DNA of 64,000 bases, taken from the NCBI RefSeq assembly GCF_036231965.1, contig NZ_CP109499.1, positions 2,852,001-2,916,000 of the forward strand, read 5' to 3'. The notes beneath the pieces are model-generated. The model saw only the letters and a list, made by a program, of their open reading frames with translations, did no database searches and was not told where the DNA came from. Of the stretch, positions 9,615 to 18,722 are shown in pieces. The stretch is from Streptomyces sp. NBC_01428 (lineage in GTDB: Bacteria; Actinomycetota; Actinomycetes; Streptomycetales; Streptomycetaceae). A program made the translations under genes and the position numbers. The stretch's first letter is position 1; each line of letters begins with the position of its first letter.

Positions 9615-11273
9615 TCACTCCCCCGTCGCGGCCGTCGTCTTCAGGGCCAGCCAGAGTTCCATCCGGACGTCCGGGTCGTCGAGGGAGCGGCCGAGGATCT
9701 CCTCGACGCGGCGCATCCGGTAGCGCAGGGTGTGGCGGTGGACGCCCAGGTCGGCGGCGGCGGCGTCCCACTGGCCGTGGCGGGACAGCCAGGCCCGCAG
9801 GGAGGCGACGAGGTCTCCGCGGCCGGTGGCGTCGTGTTCGTGCAGGGCCCGCAGGAGTCCGTCCGCGAACGCGCGTACGGCGTCGTCCGCGAGCAGGGGC
9901 AGCACGGATCCGGCGGCCAGTTCCTCGTGCTCGACGAGGAAGCGACCGCGCCGCCGGGCGACGGACAGGGCCTGTTCGGCCTGCTTGTAGGCGGCGCGCG
10001 CGGCGATCGGACCGGCGGGGGCGGAGAGCCCGACGACGAGTTCGTCCTCGTCCCCGGCGGGCTGCTCGCGCTGTGCGGCGCGGGCGGCCTCCAGCACCAC
10101 GGCGTAGTCCCCGCAAGCGGTGACGGCGGAGCCGCCGTCCACGGCGAGCACGACCAGGCGCTCGCCCTCGGGCACGACGAGCACGGACTCCCCGGCGCGG
10201 GCGGCGGCGGACTCGACGACCTCGGCGAGGCCGCCCAGCGGGTCGCCGTTGACGTCGGGGACGGTGACGGCGGTCTTGGCGGGGGTGGCCGTGCCCACGC
10301 GCGCGTGGCCGTCGGCGTGGGCCCGTGCGGCGGACCCGGACGCCGACTCGGCGATGATCAGCCGGAAGGGCGCGTCGAGGAGCCCGCCGTACAGGTCGCC
10401 CGCGACCGCCCGGGCGTGGTCGGGTTCCCCGGCGAGCAGCATCCGCAGGACGGCCGCGCCGATGCGCTGCTCGGCGGCGTGCAGCGACCGGGAGCGTTCG
10501 GTGGTGAGCGTGAGCAGGGCGATGGCCGAGTGGACGGCGTAGCGCTCGGCGGTGCCGAGGGCGGATGCGGTCCCGACGGCGAGGGCGGCGCGCGGCCTGC
10601 GTCCGGTGCCGAGGGAGTGCAGTTCGACGCGGTCCTCGCCGCCCACCACCGCGCTGGCCGGTGCGGGCCGCTCCCGCAGTCGTTCCACGTCCGGGGTGAG
10701 CCGTGCGGCGCGGCGTCCGGCCCATTCGGGCGCGGTGGCGACGACGGCGCCGGACGCGTCGTAGAGCGCCGCCCAGCCGTCGACCTGTCCGGCGAGCGCG
10801 GCGAGGAGTCCCTCGGGGCCGTCGGTGAGGGCCTGCTTGGTGAGTTCGCGCTGGGCGGCGAACCCGGCGGTGACGGCCCGGTACTGGTCGGCGGCGATGG
10901 CGGCGGAGACGGCCTTGCTGATGGCGAGGAAGGGGGTGCGCCGGGGCACTTCGAGGAGGGGCAGTCCCTCCTTCTCGGCGGCCTGGACGAGGGCCTTGGG
11001 GATCTCGTCGTAGTTGACCCCGACGGCGAAGCCCAGTCCGACGACTCCGGCGCCGGCGAGCCGCTTCACGTAGCGCTGCATGACGTCGGGGTCGTCCGCG
11101 TCCAGTGTGAGCGCGGTGATCAGGAGCAGTTCCCCGCCCTCCATGTAGGGCACGGGGTCGGCGAGCTCGCTGACGTGCGCCCAGCGGACGGGTACGTCCA
11201 GCCGGTCCTCGCCCGCGCGCACCGTGAGCTTGAGTGCGGAGTGGTGGACGAGCGAGGCGAGCGTGGGGGGCAT
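9615..11273 (-). CDS. PucR family transcriptional regulator
   Basis: DNA-binding regulator of 552 residues. The N-terminal PucR domain (about residues 5-125) has the typical opening TLASLVHHSALKLTVRAG and SELADPVPYMEGGELLL. A middle GGDEF-like/CdaR segment follows. The C-terminal PucR helix-turn-helix is clear: WDAAAADLGVHRHTLRYRMRRVEEILG at about residues 505-535. This family usually controls purine, amino acid or GABA breakdown. It is upstream of, and on the same strand as, the aldehyde dehydrogenase gene, with gabT nearby. Two 17-base direct repeats lie 21-68 bp upstream of the start, suggesting autoregulation. Confidence 0.92.
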   Translation of the reverse strand: MPPTLASLVHHSALKLTVRAGEDRLDVPVRWAHVSELADPVPYMEGGELLLITALTLDADDPDVMQRYVKRLAGAGVVGLGFAVGVNYDEIPKALVQAAEKEGLPLLEVPRRTPFLAISKAVSAAIAADQYRAVTAGFAAQRELTKQALTDGPEGLLAALAGQVDGWAALYDASGAVVATAPEWAGRRAARLTPDVERLRERPAPASAVVGGEDRVELHSLGTGRRPRAALAVGTASALGTAERYAVHSAIALLTLTTERSRSLHAAEQRIGAAVLRMLLAGEPDHARAVAGDLYGGLLDAPFRLIIAESASGSAARAHADGHARVGTATPAKTAVTVPDVNGDPLGGLAEVVESAAARAGESVLVVPEGERLVVLAVDGGSAVTACGDYAVVLEAARAAQREQPAGDEDELVVGLSAPAGPIAARAAYKQAEQALSVARRRGRFLVEHEELAAGSVLPLLADDAVRAFADGLLRALHEHDATGRGDLVASLRAWLSRHGQWDAAAADLGVHRHTLRYRMRRVEEILGRSLDDPDVRMELWLALKTTAATGE

Positions 11274-11293
11274 GAGGCCTTCAGGTCAGGTCT

Positions 11294-11341
11294 GTGTGAT
11301 CTCTGTGATCCCAGGTCGGATCCGGTGTGATCTCTGTGATC
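11294..11341 (-). promoter_or_regulatory. Tandem 17-base direct repeats upstream of pucR-type gene (candidate operator)
   Basis: GTGTGATCTCTGTGATC occurs at 11294-11310 and again, perfectly, at 11325-11341. The spacing of 31 bp is about three helical turns. Each unit contains GTGATC twice, giving four half-sites on one face of the helix. The element lies 21-68 bp upstream of the regulator's start codon. Confidence 0.6.
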
Positions 11342-11482
11342 TTTTGGCCGCCGCGTATGAACGACCTGTGTCGATTCTGCCTCACCGTACGGTCGCCGCG
11401 TGACCCCGTGCCCATACGTCCAGCTCAGCCGGGACGACCTGCGCCCCAGGTGCCCGTGCGGCAAGGCACACGGCATGGCGGG

Positions 11483-13627
11483 TCAGCCGCGCAGGTCGAC
11501 CAGCAGCGGTGGCGCGTGCTCGCCCTTGACGCTGGTCAGCGACAGCACCGCGTGCCCGGGCGGCACCCCGTGGGCCAGCTCGGACGCGGACCAGCGCTCC
11601 CGTTCGACCTGCCGGACGGTGACCGCGCGGGCGGTCGGCGCGTTCCCGGTGATCACCCGGCGCAGCATGTGGACGGCCTTGCCCGCGGGTGTCTCGGCGA
11701 TGATCTGCCGGTCGGTGACGTCGCGAGCCTCGATCCACTCCTTGCCCCAGACCTCGGCGAAGTCCTGGCCGTCCCAGGGGGTGAGCCCGGACAGCGCCAT
11801 GCGGCAGCCGATGGCACCCAGCAGGGGACTGCGCAGGGCGCGCGGCGCGTCGTCGAGGGTGCGCAGGGTGAGGACGGCCCCGGCGTTGCCGGAGCGCAGC
11901 CGCTGGATGCCGCGGACGGCCTCGGGGGTGATGACGCCGGTCGCGTCGTCGAGGACCAGGCAGGCGAACAGCGACCGGTCCTCGCGTACCGCGACGCTCG
12001 CCGAGAACTGGGCGAGCACCAGGCGGGCGAGGATCCGGGAGGCGTCGGCGTGCCCGCGCGCGGGCAGGTCGATCCGGACCCGCACCGGGTGGTCGAGGGC
12101 GCGCAGCGAGAAGGGCCGGGACTGTCCCGAGGTGTCGAAGAAGCCGGCGAAGGCGGGCCGGTCGAGCAGGGCCACCCGGTCGGCGAGGACGCCGCCGACG
12201 TCTCCGGGGTGCCCGGTCTGGCGTTCGCGGGCGTCGAGTTCGCGCAGGAGCGACGCCTGTCCGGCGTCCTCCAGGCCCTTGCGGAGCGCGTCCAGGGGTC
12301 CGCGGGCGCCGTCGAGCAGCTGGCGCAGTTCGGGCACGGAGGGGAACCTGCCGTGGACGGCCCGGAAGGGGCCGAGCAGCTGGGCGAGCACGGTGGTGGA
12401 GCGCCTGCTGTCGCCCCCGGGGTGCGGGTCGGCCAGGTCGCCTACGAGCGCCTCGGCGAGCACCGCGGCCGCCTCGTCGGGGTCGGTGGTCCCGCCGTAC
12501 AGGTCGAGGTCGTAGACGGAGTCGGGATGCCCGATGCGGACGACGACGTCGTACGCGTCGACGGGGCCGAGTCCGGCACCGGCGGCGCCCACGACGACCA
12601 CGGCGGCCCGTCCGGCGAGCGCGTGCAGGCACAGCGACTCGGCGAGCGGCCAGACGATTCCGCCGGTCTTGCCGGATCCGGGGGGCCCGACGGCGAGCAG
12701 CGAGGTGCCCAGCAGGTCGGGTCCGAGGCCGAGGCCGGTGCCGCGGTAGGCGTAGGGGTTGCGGGCGTCGTCGGCGGTCGTGCCGAGGCGCACCTGTCCG
12801 GTCACCAGGTCGTGGCGGGCGAGGCGGCCGGGCAGGTCGCGTGCGCCGGAGGGGTGCAGGCAGGCGGCCGAGCCGTCCTTCACCACCGCGCCGGTGAAGG
12901 TGGCGAGGCTGTGCCGTCCGTTGCGTACGCCTTGCCAGGCGCGGGCGATCCGGGCGTGGTCGACGTCGCGCATCAGCCCGCAGCGGGCCTCGGCGGCGAG
13001 TCGGTCGGCGGCCTCGGTGGCGCCCGCCGCGCGGAGCTGGTTCCACTGGACGGGGTCGTCCTCGGGGGCCGGCGGGCGCTCGTTCACCGGTGCGGTGCCT
13101 CGCCAGGCGGGCGGTCCGTAGCGCCGCCAGATCTCGTTCCAGCGGCCGAGCCGTCCGACGACGACCATGATGATCAGGGCGATCAGCGTGTAGTAGCCGT
13201 ACCAGAGGAACGCGTTGCCGACGCGGTCGCCGCTGTGCCGCCAGGAGTCCGGGGTGAACAGTTCGAGGGGCAGGACCCACCAGCCGCCGAGGTAGCCGTT
13301 CCAGAGCAGCGACCAGACCAGCCATCCGACCAGGAAGGCGATGACGGCGCCGCTGAGCAGCTGACGGGCCGGGATCTGTTCGGGTTCCTCCTCCGGCCGC
13401 GGGTGGTGGCCGAAGCGCCACACGCCCGGAGCGGCGTCCGGCCGGGGCGCGCGCAGCCAGGCCACGAACTCCGACCCGTCCGGCAGTGGCGGCATGCCGG
13501 GGGCCCGTGCGGGGCGGGGCGGGGCGGCGGGCAGGTCCGGTGCCGGCCGCCCGTCCGGCGGCCCTGCCGGACGCGGTACGGGGTTGGCATGCGTGCCCCG
13601 CGCGTCCTGGGTCCCGTCGCTGTTCAT
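11483..13627 (-). CDS. Membrane-anchored TraD/TraG-like ATP-binding protein
   Basis: A 714-residue protein with the look of a conjugative coupling ATPase or DNA/protein translocation motor. After a proline-rich cytoplasmic N-terminus (about 1-80) come two membrane helices (about 105-130 and 160-185). The Walker A motif GPPGSGKT is near residue 320 and a Walker B-like LFACLVLDDATG near 565. It stands alone, with no relaxase, integrase or other transfer genes nearby, so it is not part of a visible mobile element. It is transcribed divergently from gabT. Substrate and role are unknown. I think an orphan ATPase of housekeeping character is more likely than plasmid transfer. Confidence 0.75.
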   Translation of the reverse strand: MNSDGTQDARGTHANPVPRPAGPPDGRPAPDLPAAPPRPARAPGMPPLPDGSEFVAWLRAPRPDAAPGVWRFGHHPRPEEEPEQIPARQLLSGAVIAFLVGWLVWSLLWNGYLGGWWVLPLELFTPDSWRHSGDRVGNAFLWYGYYTLIALIIMVVVGRLGRWNEIWRRYGPPAWRGTAPVNERPPAPEDDPVQWNQLRAAGATEAADRLAAEARCGLMRDVDHARIARAWQGVRNGRHSLATFTGAVVKDGSAACLHPSGARDLPGRLARHDLVTGQVRLGTTADDARNPYAYRGTGLGLGPDLLGTSLLAVGPPGSGKTGGIVWPLAESLCLHALAGRAAVVVVGAAGAGLGPVDAYDVVVRIGHPDSVYDLDLYGGTTDPDEAAAVLAEALVGDLADPHPGGDSRRSTTVLAQLLGPFRAVHGRFPSVPELRQLLDGARGPLDALRKGLEDAGQASLLRELDARERQTGHPGDVGGVLADRVALLDRPAFAGFFDTSGQSRPFSLRALDHPVRVRIDLPARGHADASRILARLVLAQFSASVAVREDRSLFACLVLDDATGVITPEAVRGIQRLRSGNAGAVLTLRTLDDAPRALRSPLLGAIGCRMALSGLTPWDGQDFAEVWGKEWIEARDVTDRQIIAETPAGKAVHMLRRVITGNAPTARAVTVRQVERERWSASELAHGVPPGHAVLSLTSVKGEHAPPLLVDLRG

Positions 13628-13980
13628 CGCCCTTGCCCCCTGACCAGCCGCTCCGTGCTTCGTCCGCGGGTCAATCTAGTGCCCCTGCGGGGCGAGTTCA
13701 CCGTTTACACGGCCGGGCCCGCCACGCGGCCGGGTCACCGGCGGTTTTACGCCTCCCCGTCCTGCTCCGCACCCGGCCCTATGTCCACCACGGACAAGCG
13801 AATCGTCCGACAACGCCCACATGGAGCATGCCGACGCCCCGTCCTCGGCCCTAGCCTGCGAAGAAAGAAGGAACAGCAGGACCGCGAAGCCGGACCAGCG
13901 TCCGCCGGGGCAGTCGATGGGACCCCACCGTCACCGCCGCCCACAGCCCACCCCGTCTGCACGATCTCAGGGAGCCCCTC
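13628..13980. promoter_or_regulatory. Divergent intergenic region between the TraD-like gene and gabT
   Basis: 353 bp without a gene, holding the promoters of two divergent genes. Read on the minus strand, 13789-13815 contains TTGTCGG and TTGTCCG in tandem, 16 bp apart start to start. The same TTGTCCG occurs upstream of the aldehyde dehydrogenase gene at 9482-9488. A possible gabT -10 box TAGCCT is near 13852. The regulator is unknown. Confidence 0.4.
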
Positions 13981-15315
13981 ATGACCGCACTTCCGCAGGA
14001 GCGCCGCGTCGTCACCGCCATCCCCGGCCCGAAGTCGCAGGAACTGCAGGCCCGGCGCACCGCCGTGGTCGCGGCCGGTGTGGGATCGGTGCTCCCCGTC
14101 TTCACCACGCGCGCCGGCGGCGGGATCATCGAGGACGTCGACGGCAACCGTCTCATCGACTTCGGCTCCGGCATCGCCGTCACGTCGGTCGGCGCGAGCG
14201 CCGAGGCCGTCGTGCGCCGGGCCTCCGCCCAGCTCCAGGACTTCACCCACACCTGTTTCATGGTCACGCCGTACGAGGGGTACGTCGCCGTCGCCGAGGC
14301 GCTGGCCGAGCTGACGCCGGGTGACCACGCCAAGAAGTCCGCCCTGTTCAACTCGGGTGCCGAGGCCGTCGAGAACGCCGTCAAGATCGCCCGCGCCCAC
14401 ACCAAGCGCCAGGCCGTCGTCGTCTTCGACCACGGCTACCACGGCCGGACGAACCTGACGATGGCGCTGACCGCCAAGAACATGCCGTACAAGAACGGCT
14501 TCGGCCCGTTCGCGCCCGAGGTCTACCGTGTGCCGGTCGCCTACGGCTACCGCTGGCTGACCGGCCCGGAGAACGCCGGCGCCGAGGCGTCCGCGCAGGC
14601 CATCGACATGATCAACAAGCAGATCGGCGCGGACAACGTCGCCGCGATCATCATCGAGCCGGTGCTCGGCGAGGGCGGCTTCATCGAGCCCGCGAAGGGC
14701 TTCCTGCCGGCCATCAGCCAGTTCGCCAAGGACAACGGCATCGTCTTCGTCGCGGACGAGATCCAGTCCGGCTTCTGCCGTACCGGCCAGTGGTTCGCCT
14801 GTGAGGACGAGGGCATCGTCCCGGACCTGATCACGACCGCGAAGGGCATCGCGGGCGGCCTGCCGCTCGCCGCCGTCACCGGCCGCGCCGAGATCATGGA
14901 CGCCGCGCACTCCGGCGGCCTGGGCGGCACCTACGGCGGCAACCCGGTGGCCTGCGCCGGTGCGCTCGGCGCCATCGAGACGATGAAGGAGCTCGACCTC
15001 AACGCCAAGGCGAAGAACATCGAGGCGATCATGAAGGCCCGCCTCGGGGCCATGGCGGAGAAGTTCGACATCATCGGCGACATCCGCGGCCGCGGCGCCA
15101 TGATCGCCATCGAGCTGGTCAAGGACGCCGCCACCAAGGAGCCCAACGCGGAGGCGACGGCCGCGCTGGCCAAGGCGTGCCACCAGGAGGGCCTGCTGGT
15201 CCTGACCTGTGGCACCTACGGTAACGTCCTCCGCTTCCTGCCCCCGCTGGTCATCGGCGAGGACCTCCTCAACGAGGGCCTCGACATCATCGAGCAGGCC
15301 TTCTCCACCCTCTGA
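13981..15315 (+). CDS. gabT: 4-aminobutyrate aminotransferase
   Basis: PLP-dependent class III aminotransferase that converts GABA and 2-oxoglutarate to succinate semialdehyde and glutamate. It is 444 residues, the usual length. PLP-site features are NSGAEAVENAVKIAR, the aspartate in FVADEIQSGFCRTG and the Schiff-base lysine in ITTAKGIAGGLPL. The ATG at 13981 has an AGGGAG ribosome site 7 bases upstream. With the aldehyde dehydrogenase at 7946 it could complete the GABA shunt to succinate. The second aminotransferase at 49605 is only distantly similar and probably acts on a different amine. Confidence 0.93.
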   Translation: MTALPQERRVVTAIPGPKSQELQARRTAVVAAGVGSVLPVFTTRAGGGIIEDVDGNRLIDFGSGIAVTSVGASAEAVVRRASAQLQDFTHTCFMVTPYEGYVAVAEALAELTPGDHAKKSALFNSGAEAVENAVKIARAHTKRQAVVVFDHGYHGRTNLTMALTAKNMPYKNGFGPFAPEVYRVPVAYGYRWLTGPENAGAEASAQAIDMINKQIGADNVAAIIIEPVLGEGGFIEPAKGFLPAISQFAKDNGIVFVADEIQSGFCRTGQWFACEDEGIVPDLITTAKGIAGGLPLAAVTGRAEIMDAAHSGGLGGTYGGNPVACAGALGAIETMKELDLNAKAKNIEAIMKARLGAMAEKFDIIGDIRGRGAMIAIELVKDAATKEPNAEATAALAKACHQEGLLVLTCGTYGNVLRFLPPLVIGEDLLNEGLDIIEQAFSTL

Positions 15316-15487
15316 GGCCCCATGCGCCGCGGCGCCGGACCGCCGGAGCTCCATCACAGGGTGGATTCCGCTTGGTTCCGGCGCCGCGGCGTACCCGGTC
15401 GGAGCGTGTGAAGAACGTGTGCGAGGTGCATGACGGGACGCGATTCCGCCTGTCGGAGCCGGACACCCTGCCGTAGGTTCTACCCAG

Positions 15488-16315
15488 ATGAGAGATACAC
15501 CCCGCCCACAGGGGACTGTGGGCGATTCCGGGTCGTCGCTTCCCCAGCTTCGTCCTGGTCGTGCCCTCGCGCACACACCCGGGGCTTCCGGCTCCGGTTC
15601 TCCTCACCGATCGGACAGTCGCCCGCCCCAAACCCCCCGGGGCGCGCGACAATCCGGTCCGGACGGCCGCCCCGGAACCACCCCCCCTGTTCCGGGGCGG
15701 CCGACCCTCCTTCTCGGCCTTCCGGCCCTCCTCTTCGCGCTGATCACCTGGCAGGTCACGGCCCACGGCCCCCTCGCCCGCGCGGACGAACGCCTCAGCG
15801 ACCGGCTCGTCCACCCGGCACGCGTCTGGGAACTCCTCGCCGACCTCGGCAACATCACGGTCGCCGTCCCCGTCCTGGCCGCCGCCCTCGTGTACGCGGC
15901 GGTCCGCGCCCGCCGCGCGGGCGCCCACCGCTGGTGGCTCCCGTCCACGGCGGCCGCGGTCCTGATGGCCGTCGTGCCGGCGGTGATCGTGCCGCTCAAG
16001 GAACTGATCGCCCGCTCGGGTCCCCCGGTCATGGGACCCGGCAACGGCTACTACCCCTCGGGCCACACCGCCACGGCCGCCGTCGCCTACGGCGCCGCGA
16101 CGCTGCTCCTCCTCCCCTGGCTCCGTACGACCGGCGCCCGCCGCGCCCTGCTGATCGCCTGCGCGACCCTGAACGCGGCGGTCGTCACCGGTCTGGTCCT
16201 GCGCGGCTACCACTGGCCACTGGACGTGGTGGCCAGCTGGTGCCTCTGCGCGGTGCTGCTGTACTCGCTGTGGCTCCTCCTCGCCCGGACGAGCGAGCGC
16301 CCTCAGCCGAAGTAG
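15488..16315 (+). CDS. PAP2 family membrane phosphatase
   Basis: Integral membrane acid phosphatase of the phosphatidate phosphatase 2 superfamily, 275 residues, acting on lipid phosphates or undecaprenyl pyrophosphate. The three motifs are present: KELIARSGPP (motif 1), GYYPSGHT (motif 2) and RGYHWPLDV (motif 3). About 75 hydrophilic residues precede five or six membrane helices. A TAGGTT -10-like box lies 8 bases before the ATG at 15488 and no ribosome site is visible, so the message may be leaderless. The last 13 bp overlap the 3' end of the convergent chitinase gene. Confidence 0.88.
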   Translation: MRDTPRPQGTVGDSGSSLPQLRPGRALAHTPGASGSGSPHRSDSRPPQTPRGARQSGPDGRPGTTPPVPGRPTLLLGLPALLFALITWQVTAHGPLARADERLSDRLVHPARVWELLADLGNITVAVPVLAAALVYAAVRARRAGAHRWWLPSTAAAVLMAVVPAVIVPLKELIARSGPPVMGPGNGYYPSGHTATAAVAYGAATLLLLPWLRTTGARRALLIACATLNAAVVTGLVLRGYHWPLDVVASWCLCAVLLYSLWLLLARTSERPQPK

Positions 16316-18135
16316 CTGTCGAAGTTCCGGGAGAACTCCCAGCCGCCGAAGCGGTCCCAGTTGATCGACCAGGTCATCAGGCCGCGCAGCGACGGCCAGG
16401 TGCCGTGGGTGGTGTACGTGCCGCAGTTGGTCTTCTTGGTGAGGCAGTCGAGGGTCTTGGTGACCTCGGCCGGGGACACGTAGCCGTTGCCGGCGTTCGT
16501 GGTGGACGGCATGCCGATGGCTATCTGGTCGGGGCGCAGCGGCGGGAAGACGTTGTTCGCGTCGCCCGCGACCGGGAAGCCCGTCAGGAGCATGTCGGTC
16601 ATCGCGATGTGGAAGTCGGCGCCGCCCATGGAGTGGTACTGGTTGTCGAGGCCCATGATCGAGCCGGAGTTGTAGTCCTGGACGTGCAGCAGGGTCAGGT
16701 CGTCGCGCAGGGCGTAGATGACGGGGAGGTAGGCGCCGGCGCGCGGGTCCTGGCCGCCCCACTTCCCGGTGCCGTAGTACTGGTAGCCGAGCTGCACGAA
16801 GAAGGTCTCCGGCGCCATGCTCAGGACGAACTTCGCGCCGTACTTGGCCTTCAGGGTCTTCAGGGCCGAGATCAGGTTCACGACCACCGGGGTCGTCGGA
16901 CTCTTGAAGTTGGTGTCGCTCGCGTCGAGGGAGAGCGAGTGGCCCTCGAAGTCGATGTCCAGCCCGTCGAGCCCGTAGGTGTCGATGATCTTCGAGACCG
17001 AGGAGACGAACGTGTCGCGGGCGGCCGTGGAGGTGAGCTGGACCTGGCCGTTCTGGCCGCCGATCGAGATCAGCACCTTCTTGCCGGCCGCCTGCTTGGC
17101 CTTGATCGCGGCCTTGAAGTCGGCGTCGCTCTCGACCGTCGGGCACTCGGTGACCGGGCAGCGGTTGAAGCGGATGTCGCCCGAGGTGACGGAGGTCGGC
17201 TCGCCGAAGGCCAGGTCGATGACGTCCCAGCTGTCGGGCACGTCGGCCATGCGGGTGTAGCCCGCGCCGTTGGCGAAGCTCGCGTGGAGGTAGCCGACGA
17301 GTGCGTGCGTGGGCAGGTCCGAGGAACCTCCGCCGCCCCCGCCGGAGCCCGCCGAGGTGGTCGCGGTGACCGTCGCCGACTTCGCCGACTCACCGGCGTC
17401 GTTCGTGGCGGTGACCTGGAAGGAGTACGCGGTGGACGCGGTCAGTCCGCTCACGGTCGCCGAGGTGCCGGTGGCGGTCTGGATCTTCGTCCCGTCGCGG
17501 TAGACGGCGTATCCGGTCGCGCCGGGCACCGCCGTCCAGGACAGGCCGACCGAGGAGGACGTGACCGTGCCGGTCTTGAGGCCGGTGGGCACGGCCGGCG
17601 GCTGGCCGGCGTCGACTCCGGGGCCGGTCAGCGAGAGGTCGTCGGCGTAGTAGGTGCCGGTGCCGTACCAGCCGTGCGTGTAGATCGTGACCTTGGTGGT
17701 CGAGGCGCCGGTGCGGAAGGTGGTGCTCAGCTGCTGCCAGTCGGCCGCGGACTGGGTCCAGGTGCTGACGTCGGTCGTGCCGGTGCCGCTCGCGCCGAGG
17801 TAGACGTAGCTGCCGCGGACGAACCCGGAGAGCGTGTACTGCGCGTCCGGTTTCACCGTCACGGTCTGCGAGCACTGGGCGTAGTCGCTGCCGGCCGGGG
17901 TCGCCTTCAGCGCCGAACTGCCGCTGTGCACCGGGGTGGTGACGGTGCTCGCGGCCGTACAGGTCCAGTTGGCCAGGCCCGACTCGAACCCGCCGTTCTT
18001 CGCGAGGTCCGCGTCGGCCGCACGGGCGGCCGACGAGAGCGCGGTGAGACCGGGTACGGCCAGAACGGCGGCCGTGCACACGGCGAGAATCCTTCGGCGG
18101 TGTTCGGACGGTCTGCTGCGTCTGGTGCGTTCCAC
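16303..18135 (-). CDS. Secreted chitinase, GH18 with carbohydrate-binding and FnIII domains
   Basis: Endochitinase of 610 residues that hydrolyses chitin outside the cell. It has a signal peptide (about 1-38, ending ARA-AD) and a carbohydrate-binding module at about 40-170, with the sandwich-fold opening LAKNGGFESGLANW. A fibronectin III domain spans about 175-260, followed by a G/S linker. The GH18 barrel runs from about 275 to 610 with the catalytic DxxDxDxE signature DGLDIDFE and the ending MTWSINWDR. A DasR-like operator (18182-18197) lies in the promoter, which is consistent with chitin/GlcNAc control. The 3' end overlaps the PAP2 gene. Confidence 0.95.
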   Translation of the reverse strand: MERTRRSRPSEHRRRILAVCTAAVLAVPGLTALSSAARAADADLAKNGGFESGLANWTCTAASTVTTPVHSGSSALKATPAGSDYAQCSQTVTVKPDAQYTLSGFVRGSYVYLGASGTGTTDVSTWTQSAADWQQLSTTFRTGASTTKVTIYTHGWYGTGTYYADDLSLTGPGVDAGQPPAVPTGLKTGTVTSSSVGLSWTAVPGATGYAVYRDGTKIQTATGTSATVSGLTASTAYSFQVTATNDAGESAKSATVTATTSAGSGGGGGGSSDLPTHALVGYLHASFANGAGYTRMADVPDSWDVIDLAFGEPTSVTSGDIRFNRCPVTECPTVESDADFKAAIKAKQAAGKKVLISIGGQNGQVQLTSTAARDTFVSSVSKIIDTYGLDGLDIDFEGHSLSLDASDTNFKSPTTPVVVNLISALKTLKAKYGAKFVLSMAPETFFVQLGYQYYGTGKWGGQDPRAGAYLPVIYALRDDLTLLHVQDYNSGSIMGLDNQYHSMGGADFHIAMTDMLLTGFPVAGDANNVFPPLRPDQIAIGMPSTTNAGNGYVSPAEVTKTLDCLTKKTNCGTYTTHGTWPSLRGLMTWSINWDRFGGWEFSRNFDSYFG

Positions 18136-18179
18136 TGCTGCCTCCGGGCACGGGGGAATGGGGAGGGTGGAGCGCGCCC

Positions 18180-18208
18180 AACTTGGTCCAGACCAATTCT
18201 GTTGTCAA
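18180..18208 (-). promoter_or_regulatory. Chitinase promoter with DasR-responsive element
   Basis: The near-palindrome TTGGTCCAGACCAA (18183-18196) matches the DasR site type seen at Streptomyces chi genes. On the minus strand it fills the spacer between a perfect -35 TTGACA (18203-18208) and a plausible -10 CAAGTT (18180-18185). The spacer is 17 bp, so a bound repressor would block polymerase. Confidence 0.75.
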
Positions 18209-18263
18209 GACCCCCTGCGTGTCGGGGACTTCGGGAGACCGCCGCCGCGCGGCACCGGCACCG

Positions 18264-18716
18264 CTATCGGCCCCCGTTCCCGGCGAGGCCCGCCGCCGCC
18301 TCGTGCATGGCCAGTTCGAGCAGGGCCGGATCCGTGAGGGTGCCCGAGCCGTCCGGCTGCACCAGCCAGCGGACCCCGCCGGTGGCCCGCCCCGGGTAGG
18401 GCACCACGATCCAGGTGCCGGGCCCCGCGGTGCGCACCCCCGTGCCGAGCCAGCGGGCGGCGGTGCCCGCGGGCACGAAGAAACCCATCCGCGCGTCGCC
18501 GAAGTCGACGAGCACGGGCCCGGGTTGGTCGATCACCCGGCTCAGCACGTCGAGCGTCGGATAGCCGAGTTCGCCGGGCAGGATGAGCACGTCCCAGGCC
18601 CGGCCCGCCGGGAGCAGCGCGATGCCGAGGGGATTGCGTTCCCACTCCCACCGGCAGGCCTCCGGATCCGGAGCCACGGATGTCAGCCACTCGACCGCCG
18701 TCTTGGGCCCTGTCAT
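18264..18716 (-). CDS. Conserved hypothetical protein (weak Prim-Pol-like similarity)
   Basis: A 150-residue soluble protein, last in the direction of the polyamine operon (161 bp beyond the FAD oxidase). It starts MTGPKTAVEWL at 18716 behind a good GGGAGG ribosome site. Recognisable segments are ERNPLGIALLPAGRAWDV, LVDFGDARMGFFVP and WIVVPYPG. I associate this pattern from memory with small Streptomyces proteins annotated as bifunctional primase/polymerase N-terminal-like, but no catalytic motif is clear and I do not assign a function. The ribosome site lies in the 3' arm of a strong hairpin (18723-18772), so translation may be regulated. Confidence 0.7.
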   Translation of the reverse strand: MTGPKTAVEWLTSVAPDPEACRWEWERNPLGIALLPAGRAWDVLILPGELGYPTLDVLSRVIDQPGPVLVDFGDARMGFFVPAGTAARWLGTGVRTAGPGTWIVVPYPGRATGGVRWLVQPDGSGTLTDPALLELAMHEAAAGLAGNGGR

Positions 18717-18722
18717 GACGGA

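Noticed and set aside
15430..18399. A 989-codon plus-strand frame across the PAP2 and chitinase genes
   Set aside because: It is a compositional shadow. The PAP2 motifs are in another frame and the chitinase is on the other strand with full domain support.
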